A stretch of 64,000 nt of DNA, from positions 21,397,029 through 21,461,028 of the forward strand of contig CM042086.1 in the NCBI GenBank assembly GCA_023512835.1, written 5' to 3'. Position 1 is the first letter of the stretch. Every line of letters starts with the position of its first letter. Positions 23,654 to 34,093 of this stretch are shown piece after piece. Both the position numbers and the translations under genes were made by a program. This DNA is from Taxillus chinensis (Eukaryota; Streptophyta; Magnoliopsida; Santalales; Loranthaceae). The notes beneath the pieces are model-generated. The model did not search any database, was not told the origin of the DNA, and worked only from the letters and a program-made list of their open reading frames with translations.

Positions 23654-24536
23654 CAAGGGCGGCTTTAGAAAATTTATTTATAGTGTTTAATATTTATTAT
23701 AAATATTAAATATAACATCAAGAACGGAAAAATAGCAAATTATTATGACTTAAAATAAATTTATGACAGTGTATCAAATTATTATCAATCAAATTATTAT
23801 CAAATTATGACGGTGTAACAATTTCAATCAATCAATTGAATATCAAATTATTATGACTTAAAATCAAATTATGACAGGAATTTAAAATAAAATAGAGTCA
23901 AATAGCAAATTACCATATTTATGGAGACCAAATTTACGGTCTATTATATGTATATGATGTATCTGATTAACACCACGTCACCACCAGAGACAGAGTCCAG
24001 AGAGAAGAGAGCCGAGCCGTTGACTGAGGAGTGGACAGGCGACAGCAGACTCAATGCTAAGCTGTGCACCTATTGGCTGCCACCTGCGCTGGAGGTCAGT
24101 GGAGGCGTCAAGCTGTCAACCAGTGTCATGAGACCACAATTCGGCGTCGCTGCGTGGCCCACATTGGATGTTGAAGAGAGAAGAGGCAAAAGCAGTGTTG
24201 TGGTGCAGCAGGTCCTGCGTGGCAGCGGAGGTGTCGTCATTGGCAGGAGGGGAGAGAGTCGGGTCACCTGTGTGCGATGTGGCCACTACTGCTACTAGTG
24301 TAACTTTTGCGTGATAGATGAATCGTCAAGTGTCAAGCCCACTGTGCTATTAATGTATATACATTAATATATTTTTTCTATTTGTTTAATAATTTTTTAT
24401 TTTTTATTTTTATTTTTATTACTTTGGTCAATGACAGTGTGTAGCCATCAATGTACTAATAAGTCTATTAATTATTTTTTTAACATTTCTAAGGTGTGCA
24501 GTTGCATACCCTGAGGGCTACATAGTGCTGCCCCTG
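23654..24536. mobile_element. Non-autonomous hAT-like element with GC-rich cargo
   Basis: Perfect 8-bp target duplication TATTGTTC at 23646-23653 and 24537-24544. Terminal inverted repeats are CAAGGGCGGC at the left and the inverse of CAGGGGCAGC at the right (GCTGCCCCTG). The 8-bp duplication with short inverted ends is the hAT pattern. There is no transposase. The inside is AT-rich except for a GC-rich block at about 23975-24300, open on the plus strand for about 110 residues, with no family recognised. Confidence 0.82.
23975..24298 (+). other. GC-rich open segment captured inside the hAT-like element
   Basis: The plus frame is open from 23921 to the stop at 24296-24298. It includes TLDVEERRGKSSVVVQQVL and RGESRVTCVRCGHYCY with a CVRC pair. 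Both strands are open here, as often happens in GC-rich DNA, so protein coding is unproven. The composition contrasts with the host element, so a captured fragment is the simplest reading. Confidence 0.3.
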
Positions 24537-24544
24537 TATTGTTC

Positions 24545-26300
24545 TAAACTATGTAATTTGTTTTGTTAGTTCTTTCTTTACTTGTCCTAGGCATGAATTT
24601 GTGGAAACTTATATTGATTGCTAATACGTATATGTGGTAATTAGGTTGGTTATTCTCATTGGAACTATTAGAGATGCAATAATATTCATTTGGGGAATAT
24701 AGAATTACCCTTGATATATGATTGTACATGTTATATGTAAGTAAATATTCAATGTACAATCTCTATAAGTGTTATTCACTAACCTCTTGATTCTTTGCAT
24801 GCAGACATAGGGAGTCATATAGCTAGTTTCAAGAATTATAAAATTTGGGGGCATGAACAACTAAAATTCCTAATACAAGGGGCTTGCCATTCCTAATAAA
24901 TAGTGACTTTAATCCCATTATGCTTATTAAAGGGAAGATTAACATAGGACAGGGTTTTTTTTTTTTGGGGGGGGGGGGGGGGGGGATATTGACACATACA
25001 CAAACAAAGCTGAAAAAGAAAGTGTGAGAGGGAGAGAGAAGCTAAAGATTGTTATTGTTAAAGTCCATTTTTGAGAGTTGTCATTTCTGATACTTTGATG
25101 TTACTTAAAATATAGCTAATGCAGTCATTACTATTGAAGTTCATCAAATTCAGTGGTCAAAAATTTTATATATTTTCATTGAAAGCCTACAATCATTAGG
25201 TTTATTCACTTTTATTTTTGCTTTTTAAAATTACTTATTAATTGTCTTTGGAGTAATTAGCATATTCAAAAATTTCTTAGAAACCAAACTCTTAAAAATG
25301 TAGACTCCCAAAGATTCGTGGCAGCTCAAAATCAATTACCTTTATTTTTTTAATATTATCTCAAATTCATTATCCTTCAGCAAAGGTACAAGAATGTAAA
25401 TGGGTGATGACACATTATCCTTCAGCAAAAGGGAGCCAACTTAATTTGAATTATAAAATTAATTTTTCAAAAATTAAGGAGATATTTAGTTATCCTTTTT
25501 TTTCCTTGAAAACTTTTTTTAATTTTTTTTTTACTTAAAAACAATCATTAAATATTGAAAAAAAAGTAAATAAACATATCCTAACTATGCTATTATTGTT
25601 TTAAACTAGTTTAATAACTCGTGAAAAAATATATAAAAATTGATTACAATAAATATAAATGTTAGCTCAGCATTGAGGGTAATTATATATCCTTAAACAG
25701 TGAATCACTGTAACAGAGCAATAGTTAAATGAAAGTCTAATCTGAACTGTTGGTTATAATATCTAATGATACATATTAAAGTTCTCATGATAAGAAACAG
25801 ACCTAACATTCTTACTGTAACAAAACTTTTTTTTTATATATTGAGTTTTTCTACAATGAGAATGGAATGCAGCTCCTTATCGTGAGAACTTTAATCTAAA
25901 TCATTAGATATTGCAATGAACGATCTAAATTATATATTTATTTAACTGTAATTCTATTACTGGAATTAATTATAATTTAATATAAATTTAATATAAACAG
26001 TTAAATATTAATCTATTGATTCAAATTAAAAAAAAATCGATAAAAAGCTAATTTTAACATAGCTCATATATATTATAAAAACTAGGAAATAAAAATAGTT
26101 TTCGGAACGGGGGGGTGAGGGGGTTAAAGGAAAGGAAAAAGAGTTGTCCGCCCCGTTTGTTGGTTGTGTCCGTGTCCGTGTGACTGGTGCGACAGACGGT
26201 GGGAAGTGATGAGAAATGCATGCCAGGCATGGAAAAGATCAATTAGCATTAACTCCACCATTTAATGTTTTCACCTACACTTGTTTGTTTTAAGACAAGC
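24545..26300. other. AT-rich DNA upstream of ACR4, with T/G homopolymers
   Basis: No gene seen. T12 at 24955-24966 runs straight into G19 at 24967-24985. The last kilobase is the likely ACR4 promoter region. I looked for a perfect L1 box (TAAATGYA) there and did not find one. The nearest is GAAATGCA at about 26214. Confidence 0.45.
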
Positions 26301-26320
26301 TCTCTACTTTTGTTTCATTT

Positions 26321-26345
26321 ATTGCTCTCTCTCTCTCTCTCTCTC
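26321..26345. repeat. CT microsatellite upstream of ACR4
   Basis: About twelve CT units about 600 bp before the coding start. CT-rich leaders are common in plant 5' UTRs and promoters. Confidence 0.8.
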
Positions 26346-26884
26346 CCTCACACGCACACACTCTGTTCTCACTTTCTCTCTCCTGCCTGAAGGTTTACAC
26401 CAATGCCATTTCCATTTACAGAGGGTGTGTCCTCCATAACTTCAATTTATTTTACAAAGAGAGGCGTACAGAATAATTGAAGAACATTCACACTTTTTTT
26501 TTAATCTAATTCGGGTATTGAAGATTTTTGTTTTTGTTTTTGCTTTTTGTTTTTGTTATTGAAGTGAATCAAATGATGTTCCTTGCTGCCTTTCCGTGAT
26601 CTAAAGCCGCGTTTGTTGATTCAAAGCTGAGAAACTCAGTTTAGCAGGTCAGCTCTCAATGGCTGTGTCGTTATGTCTCGAGGAGAACGGAGTAGACCCG
26701 GAAAATAGTCACCTCGAGAACACCAGAATTTCAGCAGGGTATTTCAAGGCCACATTTAGTGGTTTTGATAGATAGTCAATCTTTATTTTGGAAACCTTCC
26801 ATATGGGTTCCAGAGAATAACTTTGAGTCAAATAAGTCAGTGGATTGGATTTCATTTCTTATTTGTAAAAAAAACAAAAAAAAA

Positions 26885-27058
26885 ATGGAGTTCAGTAGGT
26901 GTTTGGTTAGTGGGAAAATCGGGTTTCTTGCGAAAAGAGACTTTGATTTTTATGGTGCTGTCAGATTTCTGGTGGTTGGTTTCAGGACTAGGCTCAATGG
27001 CTCCCGTTGCCGTCTCCTATGGAGAGTTTGGTGCTGTCTTCTGTGGGTTGAAGGATGA
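26885..27058 (+). other. Overlapping upstream open frame at the ACR4 start
   Basis: An ATG directly after an A-rich run opens a 57-codon frame, in a different phase, that overlaps the start of ACR4. It begins MEFSRCLVSGKIGFLAK. It is either an upstream ORF that lowers translation or the true N terminus put out of phase by an indel between 26885 and 26952. Confidence 0.4.
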
Positions 27059-29636
27059 TGGATCTCATTTTGTGGGCTGCTATGGATCAAACTCAGCCAT
27101 AATCTATGGGACCCCTGCCCTTTTCCCTTTTCTGGGTCTCACTGCTGGGGATGGCTTTGTGTGTGGGTTGCTCATGGAATCCAAGCAGCCCTACTGCTGG
27201 GGAAGAAGTGGGTTTGTAGAAATGGGTGTTCCTCAGCCGATGAACAAAGGATCCCAATACCTAGAAATCAGTGCTGGAGATCACCATTTATGTGGCTTGA
27301 GGAAACCCTCCGAACCCAACCTCAACAATTCTCTTGTGGACTGCTGGGGTTACAATATGACCAAAACCTTTCCGTTTGATTGTCAGATAGAGTCGATATC
27401 AGCAGGGTCCGAGTTCAACTGTGGATTGGTTTTGCATAATCGTACTGCCCTCTGCTGGGGGGACGAGACTGATAGCCAGGTGATCAGATGGATTCCCACG
27501 GGCTTGAAGTTTCAGAAAATTGCGGCTGGCGGGTATCATGTTTGTGGGATTCTGGAGAGGAATTCCAGTGTCATTTGTTGGGGTAGGAGCTTGGACAACA
27601 TTGAGGCAAAACTTTATGCAGCACCCCCACATTCTGATCAGGGAAGCATTGGTTTGCCTCCTATATCTCCAATGATGTCGGTTGTTGGTGGCAAGTTTCA
27701 TGCCTGTGGGATCAGGAGCTACGACCATGGTGTGATCTGTTGGGGCTTTAGGGTCAGGACAAGCACCCCGGACCCTAATGGCGTAACGGCTTATCAAATT
27801 GCAGCTGGTGACTACTTCACTTGTGGCATACTGGCAGACGTATCCCTGCGGCCCGTTTGCTGGGGCCTTGGGTTCCCATCTTCCCTCCCTCTCGCGGTGT
27901 CGCCTGGAGTCTGCAGGCCTAGTCCTTGTCCCCCTGGTCACTACAAGTTTGCTGGTGGAACTTCACCTTGCAAAAATACTAATTCCCAAGTTTGTTTGCC
28001 TTGCAGCATTGGGTGCTCAGCAGAAATGTACCAAAAGGCCAACTGCACTGCTCAATCTGATCGGCATTGCGAGTATAACTGTTCGAGCTGTTTCTCCGCC
28101 GCGTGCCTCTCCAACTGTTCATCCTCTGCTGGTAATGTATCTACTGTGATGAGTGACAATGAAAAGCCTCACCCTCAGTCACTCCAGTTGCCAATCATTG
28201 TTGCAGGGATTGGCTTTGTGGTGTTTACAGCGAGCCTCGTGTCTTTGGCTGCAGTTTTATATGTTCGCTACAAGTTAAGGAATTGCCAGTGTTCTTCGGG
28301 GATAGGATTTAAGCCCAAGAAGATGAATGAGGGTGGCTCTTCCTTTCAAAAGGAGACTTGTAAGATCCAGCCCGACATGGATGAGGTTAAACTTCGGAAG
28401 GCTCAGGCCTTCACGTTTGAGGAGCTCAAGAGGGCCACAGGAGGGTTCAGAGAGGAGTCCCAAGTAGGGAAGGGAAGTTTCTCGTGTGTGTTCAAAGGTG
28501 TTCTCGACGATGGTACGGTGGTTGCAGTCAAAAGGGCTATTGTGTCTGCGGACGTGAAGAAGAATTCAAAGGAATTCCACACCGAGTTAGACCTGCTATC
28601 GAGGCTAAATCATGCCCACTTGCTTAACTTGCTGGGCTACTGCGAGGAAGGTGGGGAGAGGCTCCTGGTATATGAGTTCATGGCACACGGTTCCTTGCAC
28701 CAACACCTCCACGGCAAGAACAAGGCGCTCAAGGAGCAGCTGGATTGGGTCCGTAGGGTCACAATTGCTGTCCAAGCAGCAAGGGGAATCGAGTACTTGC
28801 ACGGCTACGCTTGCCCGCCCGTGATTCACAGGGACATTAAATCCTCAAACATTCTCATTGACGAAGAGCACAATGCCAGAGTGTCTGATTTTGGCCTCTC
28901 CCTGTTGGGACCAGTGGATAGTAGTTCCCCCTTGGCCGAGCTTCCAGCCGGGACTCTGGGCTACCTCGACCCGGAGTACTATAGACTCCATTACCTCACC
29001 ACCAAGTCTGATGTCTACAGCTTTGGCGTCCTGCTTCTTGAGATACTGAGCGGCCGGAGAGCCATAGATATGCAATTTGAGGAAGGGAACATAGTGGAAT
29101 GGGCGGTTCCTCAGATCAAGTCCGGGGAGCTATCAGCCATTTTGGACCCGGTTCTGAGACTGCCACCCGATCTGGAGGCTCTGAGAAGGATTGCAAATGT
29201 GGCTTGCAAGTGTGTGAAAATGAGGGGAAAGGAGAGGCCATCAATGGACAAAGTGACGACGGCGCTGGAGCGAGCTCTTGCGGTGTTGATGGGAAGCCCA
29301 TGCAATGAGCAGCCAATCCTACCCACTGAGGTGGTACTGGGGAGCAGCAGGATGCACAAGAAGTCCTCTCAGAGGTCTTCCAACCAGTCAGCATCCGAGG
29401 CTAGTGTGGCAGAGGGTGAGGACCAGAGGCTTGAGTTCATGGCTCCTTCCTGGATAACTTTTCCAAGTGTGGCTTCTTCCTTGAGGAGAAAGTCATCGGA
29501 TTCGTATGCCGACTTTGATGGGAAGAACTGTGTTGAAGCCAAGAATTTGGGTGGCAGTGATGGGCTGAGGAAGTTGGATGAGGAGATTGGGCCTGCTTCT
29601 CCTAGAGAAAAAATGTTCCTAGAGCACAACTTTTAA
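26952..29636 (+). CDS. ACR4: CRINKLY4-type receptor-like kinase (ACR4), 894 aa, intronless
   Basis: Plasma-membrane receptor Ser/Thr kinase, known in Arabidopsis and maize for epidermal cell fate and root-tip stem-cell control. In order: a short hydrophobic leader (MVLSDFWWLVSGLGS); about 300 residues of crinkly repeats with regular Cys/Gly/Trp patterns (GDGFVCGL, CWGRS, GDHHLCGL, AGGYHVCGI); a TNFR-like Cys-rich segment at about 319-395; a membrane span at about 413-437; a kinase with glycine loop G506-K-G508-S-F, Lys527 in VAVK, His-Arg-Asp628 and Asp646-Phe-Gly. The C-terminal tail contains WITFPSVASS and ends EHNF. All catalytic residues are present. The intronless structure and the length match the Arabidopsis protein (895 aa). 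The ATG at 26952 is the only one upstream of the conserved part in this frame, but it leaves a short signal peptide. The frame is open for 43 more codons upstream without ATG. A different frame has an ATG at 26885. Confidence 0.95.
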   Translation: MVLSDFWWLVSGLGSMAPVAVSYGEFGAVFCGLKDDGSHFVGCYGSNSAIIYGTPALFPFLGLTAGDGFVCGLLMESKQPYCWGRSGFVEMGVPQPMNKGSQYLEISAGDHHLCGLRKPSEPNLNNSLVDCWGYNMTKTFPFDCQIESISAGSEFNCGLVLHNRTALCWGDETDSQVIRWIPTGLKFQKIAAGGYHVCGILERNSSVICWGRSLDNIEAKLYAAPPHSDQGSIGLPPISPMMSVVGGKFHACGIRSYDHGVICWGFRVRTSTPDPNGVTAYQIAAGDYFTCGILADVSLRPVCWGLGFPSSLPLAVSPGVCRPSPCPPGHYKFAGGTSPCKNTNSQVCLPCSIGCSAEMYQKANCTAQSDRHCEYNCSSCFSAACLSNCSSSAGNVSTVMSDNEKPHPQSLQLPIIVAGIGFVVFTASLVSLAAVLYVRYKLRNCQCSSGIGFKPKKMNEGGSSFQKETCKIQPDMDEVKLRKAQAFTFEELKRATGGFREESQVGKGSFSCVFKGVLDDGTVVAVKRAIVSADVKKNSKEFHTELDLLSRLNHAHLLNLLGYCEEGGERLLVYEFMAHGSLHQHLHGKNKALKEQLDWVRRVTIAVQAARGIEYLHGYACPPVIHRDIKSSNILIDEEHNARVSDFGLSLLGPVDSSSPLAELPAGTLGYLDPEYYRLHYLTTKSDVYSFGVLLLEILSGRRAIDMQFEEGNIVEWAVPQIKSGELSAILDPVLRLPPDLEALRRIANVACKCVKMRGKERPSMDKVTTALERALAVLMGSPCNEQPILPTEVVLGSSRMHKKSSQRSSNQSASEASVAEGEDQRLEFMAPSWITFPSVASSLRRKSSDSYADFDGKNCVEAKNLGGSDGLRKLDEEIGPASPREKMFLEHNF

Positions 29637-30160
29637 CAACTTTTGTCTTTTGGGGAAAAGGCTGGCTAGCATGTTGATTAGGGGGGGTGGTGTTAAAAGG
29701 AAAGAGGGTGAGAGTAGTTTTAACTTTGTCATTATTCCATCTTGGGAGGCTTTTGTTAGGCTTCTGGGGCTGCTGTGGAAGGATTGAGGACAAGCAAGCA
29801 AGAGAGAGAGAGGGAGAGAGAGAAGTGAACAACATAGCCAGGGATTGGTACTCAAAGCTCCTCTCCCCTGCAGGCTCCTTCTCTTTTATGTTGTGCTGTT
29901 TTTCCATTCCACCAGGAGAAAATGCCTGATTTTCAGCAAAATCTTTAATGGTTTCATTCTTTTCTTAAAAAAAAAAAAACTAATTTCCCTGATTATTTTT
30001 AGTTGTTTATTTTGTATTAAATTTAAAATGCCTTTTTCAAGGGCCTAGAACTTCATTATGTAGAAATGAATCAAATGATGGTTGTAATGGTATGTAATGT
30101 CAACCAACTTAGGATGGGCAGATGAAATGAAACACGTTGTACAGCGAAAATGGAATAAAG
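29637..30160 (+). other. ACR4 3' untranslated region
   Basis: Sequence after the stop includes a GA-rich tract (about 29803-29822) and an AATAAA at 30154-30159 that could direct polyadenylation. Confidence 0.5.
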
Positions 30161-30304
30161 AATGGTCTTCAGTTCAGACTTCAGAGCATTTTGGAGTCAT
30201 TACGTAATTGAGTTTAAAAAAAAAAAACAAATTCACACATGTAAATATTTTTAAAATCCCGGTTCAATTCTCTCCAACCGGAGACCAGACCACCATCATG
30301 ATTC

Positions 30305-30592
30305 ATGACAGCACCGCCGGCGAGATGCCTTCGTCTGCTGCGAGGCCGAGTTCAAGGTCATCCTCGTCACGAGCGGCGTCGATTCCATCCGCAAACTCCA
30401 GAAGCGGGCGGAGATCCACGCGATGGAGGAAAACTTGGTGGTGGAGAAGCAGATCGAGCCTCCGCTCCTCTTCCTCGACGGTCTCCAACAACTGGTCTCC
30501 GGCATGGATCGGCGAAGCAGATCGAGCCTCCTCACTCCTCCTGGACACTGGACAGTCCCCAAGAACTGATCGGCGGCATGGATAAGTTTTAA
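30305..30592 (+). pseudogene. Gene fragment with internal duplication, family not recognised
   Basis: In one plus frame, about 30338-30505 reads as ordinary protein (AEFKVILVTSGVDSIRKLQK, then AEIHAMEENLVVEKQIEPPL), helical and charged, with plant-like codon use. A start and splice sites were not found. The 3' half is an imperfect direct duplication of about 70 bp: AAGCAGATCGAGCC at about 30449 and again at about 30516, each ending near GGCATGGAT. The second copy is diverged. This looks like a truncated, possibly transposon-carried exon. I cannot name the parent gene. Confidence 0.4.
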
Positions 30593-31470
30593 AATTAATA
30601 TTTTATTAAAATCGTTAGAGATTTATTAAAACGTGTTAAAAAATAATAATTAAATTTTATAGAAGTTGATTTTGTAGTTAAATTTTAAACCACCCCCCCC
30701 CCCCCCCCAAAAAAAAAAAAAGGCCATGCCGTAATTGTCCTTTGGCTTGGAAATGAGCTAAAAATATATTATTAATTTCTTATTAATACACCTAAAAAAT
30801 ATTAAATCATTGTATATATGGTCAAAAATCATGGAAAAAGTATTCCTTTTTTTATTTCATATATTCTTTATAGAGATTATCTATATATATAGCACCATAG
30901 GTTTCAATCTAATTTCAACTAACACAAACTTTGTAGCTAAAAACAACTCCAATAAGACTTTGTATTTTATCTCGATTTGTTTATTTGTGAAAAATAATTT
31001 TTTATACTTAATCCCAACAAGACTATTCATTTTAACTTTATTTATATTAAATAATTTTTTAATAAAGATCCAATAAAGGAGGTGGAGAGAGAAAGAAAAA
31101 AATAATATATTTTAATGAAAAACCAATAAAGGGAGTGAAGAGAGAAAGAAAGAAAATAATATAATAATAAATAAAGAATAAATAGTTACTCTTAAAAAAT
31201 GAAGAGTAACTATAGCAAATTTTACGTATAAAGAGTTTGTTAGAGTGAATTTTTTAGGTTTGACTATCTATTTAGAGTTGGTCTAATAGGTAGGAATCGA
31301 CAACTATTACAAATATCATGAGATGTATGAATGACAACTAATTCCAATATTATGGGATTTACGATAAATGTTTGATGTCATAGCTTCTCTTTTGGTAACT
31401 CATGCCAACACTTCTTCTAAGTTTCATGTGTATATCTTGAATGTCCAACTTGTCAAGTGAGTTATAAAGT
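30593..31470. other. AT-rich DNA with a possible MITE
   Basis: A C16 run at 30693-30708 is followed by an A run. Between about 30942 and 31240 the ends CTCCAATAAGACTTTGT and TAAAGAGTTTGTTAGAG are imperfect inverted matches. Inside are two copies of an AATAAAGGRRGTGRAGAGAGAAAG-like segment (31070 and 31127). It is probably a decayed MITE. No gene seen. Confidence 0.4.
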
Positions 31471-31476
31471 TATTTA

Positions 31477-32194
31477 TTATATACCACTTTTATATATTTG
31501 CCAACTGGTTCTTGAATTTAACAAAGGGGAACTGAATGGTTTTTGTTTTAAGGGTTTGCATGATGAAATGTGTGTCCACTTCCACATGTTTGGTTTTATC
31601 ATGTTGTACAAGATTATGTGAGATAGCAATTGCGGCTTTGTTATTACAACAAAAAAAATCATCTCATATTTAGTAGCAAAAGCAATTCCTATTAACAATA
31701 TTAGCCATAGGAATTCACAAAGTCCATTGGCCATCATTCCAAACTTGGCTTTAGCACTAGATAAAGCCAACACATTCTTTTCTTTTTTTTTTTTTACTTT
31801 TTCACATCACAAGGTTTCTTCCATCAAACATAAAGTTCGGAGATGGACTTTCAGTCTTAAATGTTTCTTACCCAATCTGTATTCGTATAACTCTTAACTA
31901 TGAGATAATCATTTTTGAGAATATAAGTCCTTTCCCTAAAAATAACTTTAAGTACCATAGGATCTTAATCACAGCTTCCATGTATTCTTTACTTAGGCAA
32001 TGAATGGACTGGCTTACTATACTCGCATCATAAACAATGTTTAGATGAGTATGCAAGAGATAAATAAGCTTTCCCACAAACCTTTGGTATCTTTTCTTAT
32101 TTGTTGGTGTTTGGTGCAAGTATTCTCTAAGTCTATGGTTTTGGACAATTAATGTGTCCATTGGTTTACATTTCAACAGTTCTACTTCCGACAA
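31477..32194 (-). pseudogene. Ty1/copia remnant: RT C-terminus and RNase H
   Basis: Minus-strand frames 31898-32194 and 31477-31773 match the copia pol C-terminal region. RQR-type RT tail: RYQRFVGKLIYLLHTHLNIV, then ILWYLKLFLGKGLIFSK. RNase H: LALSSAKAKFGMMANGLCEF. Frames are broken between and within these blocks, and no LTRs are visible nearby, so this is an old fragment. Catalytic integrity cannot be assessed because the upstream RT part is missing. Confidence 0.8.
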
Positions 32195-33087
32195 TAAGTG
32201 TAAAACTATTGATTTTTAATAAAAATCTATTTAGTACAACAATAATAAAATTTTAGTAAAATGCTTTATTAAAAATAACCGTTATATAAAAGTAAACTAG
32301 TCGTTACAAATAATAAATTGTTATAGCCAATAGGAAGAAATAATCGTTAAACGTAATATAAATATCAATTGAATGGTGTAATGAAATTTATACAAAAAAA
32401 GAGGATTATAACTAGAAAAAAGTAGTAAGAATTTGACATCAAGTTCATAAATAAATATATAACTCGAAATGACTATTTGTACGAAGCGAAAATAGACAAA
32501 GGATACAAGCTAGAGATTATGAATTTACTTTTGGCCATAGACGAGTTGATGACTCGTAATTATTGGATACAATTGGAGCAAACTAGGGTGAAAGAAAAAT
32601 CCAAATTTATCAGTGCTATAACTACGATAATATTAGTAGAAGAACAATTAGACTCTGCCACATAAATTCGATTCACTCTACACGTATACATAAATACAAT
32701 TTGAGATATTTTATGTAGGTCATGCAATGCTATTATATTGTTAATGTTTTAATTAAAGGTGTAAACATTTTATTTTATTATTATGCTTTATGAGTTATGT
32801 CAAATATCCGATTAAGAAAAAAAAATTACACCTCTGTAGTTGATTTTTTTTTACTTTACCACGATTTTAACATATTCTTTTCCATCTACCGAAGTTTGTT
32901 TCCCAACATATATTTTGGAAACGATTTTAAAAAAACATGTTTTTGGTTAAAAATAATTTCCCTCAATTCTTTTTATTGGAGAGGCCCATAATAAGAGCCA
33001 CGTATACATGAAGAAGCTAGAAACGAATGATGTTTTTAAAATACCACATTTTTACATATAATCTATAAATTATCACATTTTTATTTA
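32195..33087. other. AT-rich intergenic DNA
   Basis: The 62-codon plus frame at 32477-32665 carries no recognised motif. No other structure noted. Confidence 0.45.
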
Positions 33088-33090
33088 TAA

Positions 33091-33355
33091 GAGTATCAGG
33101 TATACACTCTCTAAAATTTTAATTAAATTTGTTTATATAATATGGGCCATAAATTATGCTCGAAATCTATATTTTGACTAACTGTATTAAAACTCAAACA
33201 TCGAGACACCAGCTAACCCGCTAAACCGGAGCCTTGATGTTTGAGTTTTAACAAAATTTATAATCAAAACAAAAATCTTGAGTATAATTTGTAACTCATA
33301 TTGCAACATGTAGACAAATTTAATTAAAAATTTAGAGAGTCTACAATTAATACTC
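33091..33355. mobile_element. MITE related to the pair at 20593-21192
   Basis: 265-bp hairpin: left end GAGTATCAGGTATACACTC, right end GAGTCTACAATTAATACTC. The duplication is TAA on both sides (33088-33090 and 33356-33358). Internal blocks (ATTATGCTCGAAATCTATATT and its inverse) match the arrangement of the tandem pair, so it is a diverged member of the same Tourist-like family. Confidence 0.72.
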
Positions 33356-33792
33356 TAATAACATTGGGGTAGCTATTAAATTTAGTAAAATAATAATATA
33401 ATATGAAAGGGAAATAGCTAGAGTGAAAAGAGAAAGGTGAGAGAAAGAGAGAGAAAAATTAAAATATTAAAATAAGTATTTGATAAATGTAAAATAATTC
33501 TTGAAATTTGAAGAACTCAATAAAATATAATTACTAGTTATGGTTAGTCCAATACAAATATATTTTTCAAATATTTATTAAATTACGTATTTAATGATAG
33601 TAATAGGTAAATGTTAATATATGCTGTAAAAACATTTAAGCCATAATTGTTCCTAAGACAGTCTTTACAAATGCTATATGTAAAAAAGTTTCTAGAGCCA
33701 TTATTAAAAGGACAATGTAACATATAGGTTGGTTGCATAAGTAATTTGCACAGATAAAATTTGCCTTTAATATAATTATAGGACTATAAAGC

Positions 33793-33806
<14 letters not shown>

Positions 33807-33831
<25 letters not shown>

Positions 33832-33832
33832 A
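33807..33832. repeat. TG microsatellite
   Basis: TA repeats pass into about twelve TG units and then TATA. Confidence 0.85.
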
Positions 33833-34093
33833 TACATATATCACCAATAAAATGAATTACAATATGTGCATTATTTTTACTTATTAAATAATATTTAAAA
33901 AATCAATAACAAAGTTTGATGCTAACCATAAAAAGGCATAAACTATTTTCCTTTTTATTATTATTTGTTTTAGTTTTATATTTCATGCAATGTATTCACT
34001 GTTACTAATTTTTTTTGCTTAAAGTTGTTTCTTTTTTATTTTTCTTTTCTAAAAAATTTAAGCCAATTTATTATAATGATAAGTTGCGGACAT

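Noticed and set aside
27399..27941. 180-codon minus-strand frame inside ACR4
   Set aside because: Shadow of the conserved plus-strand receptor kinase gene.
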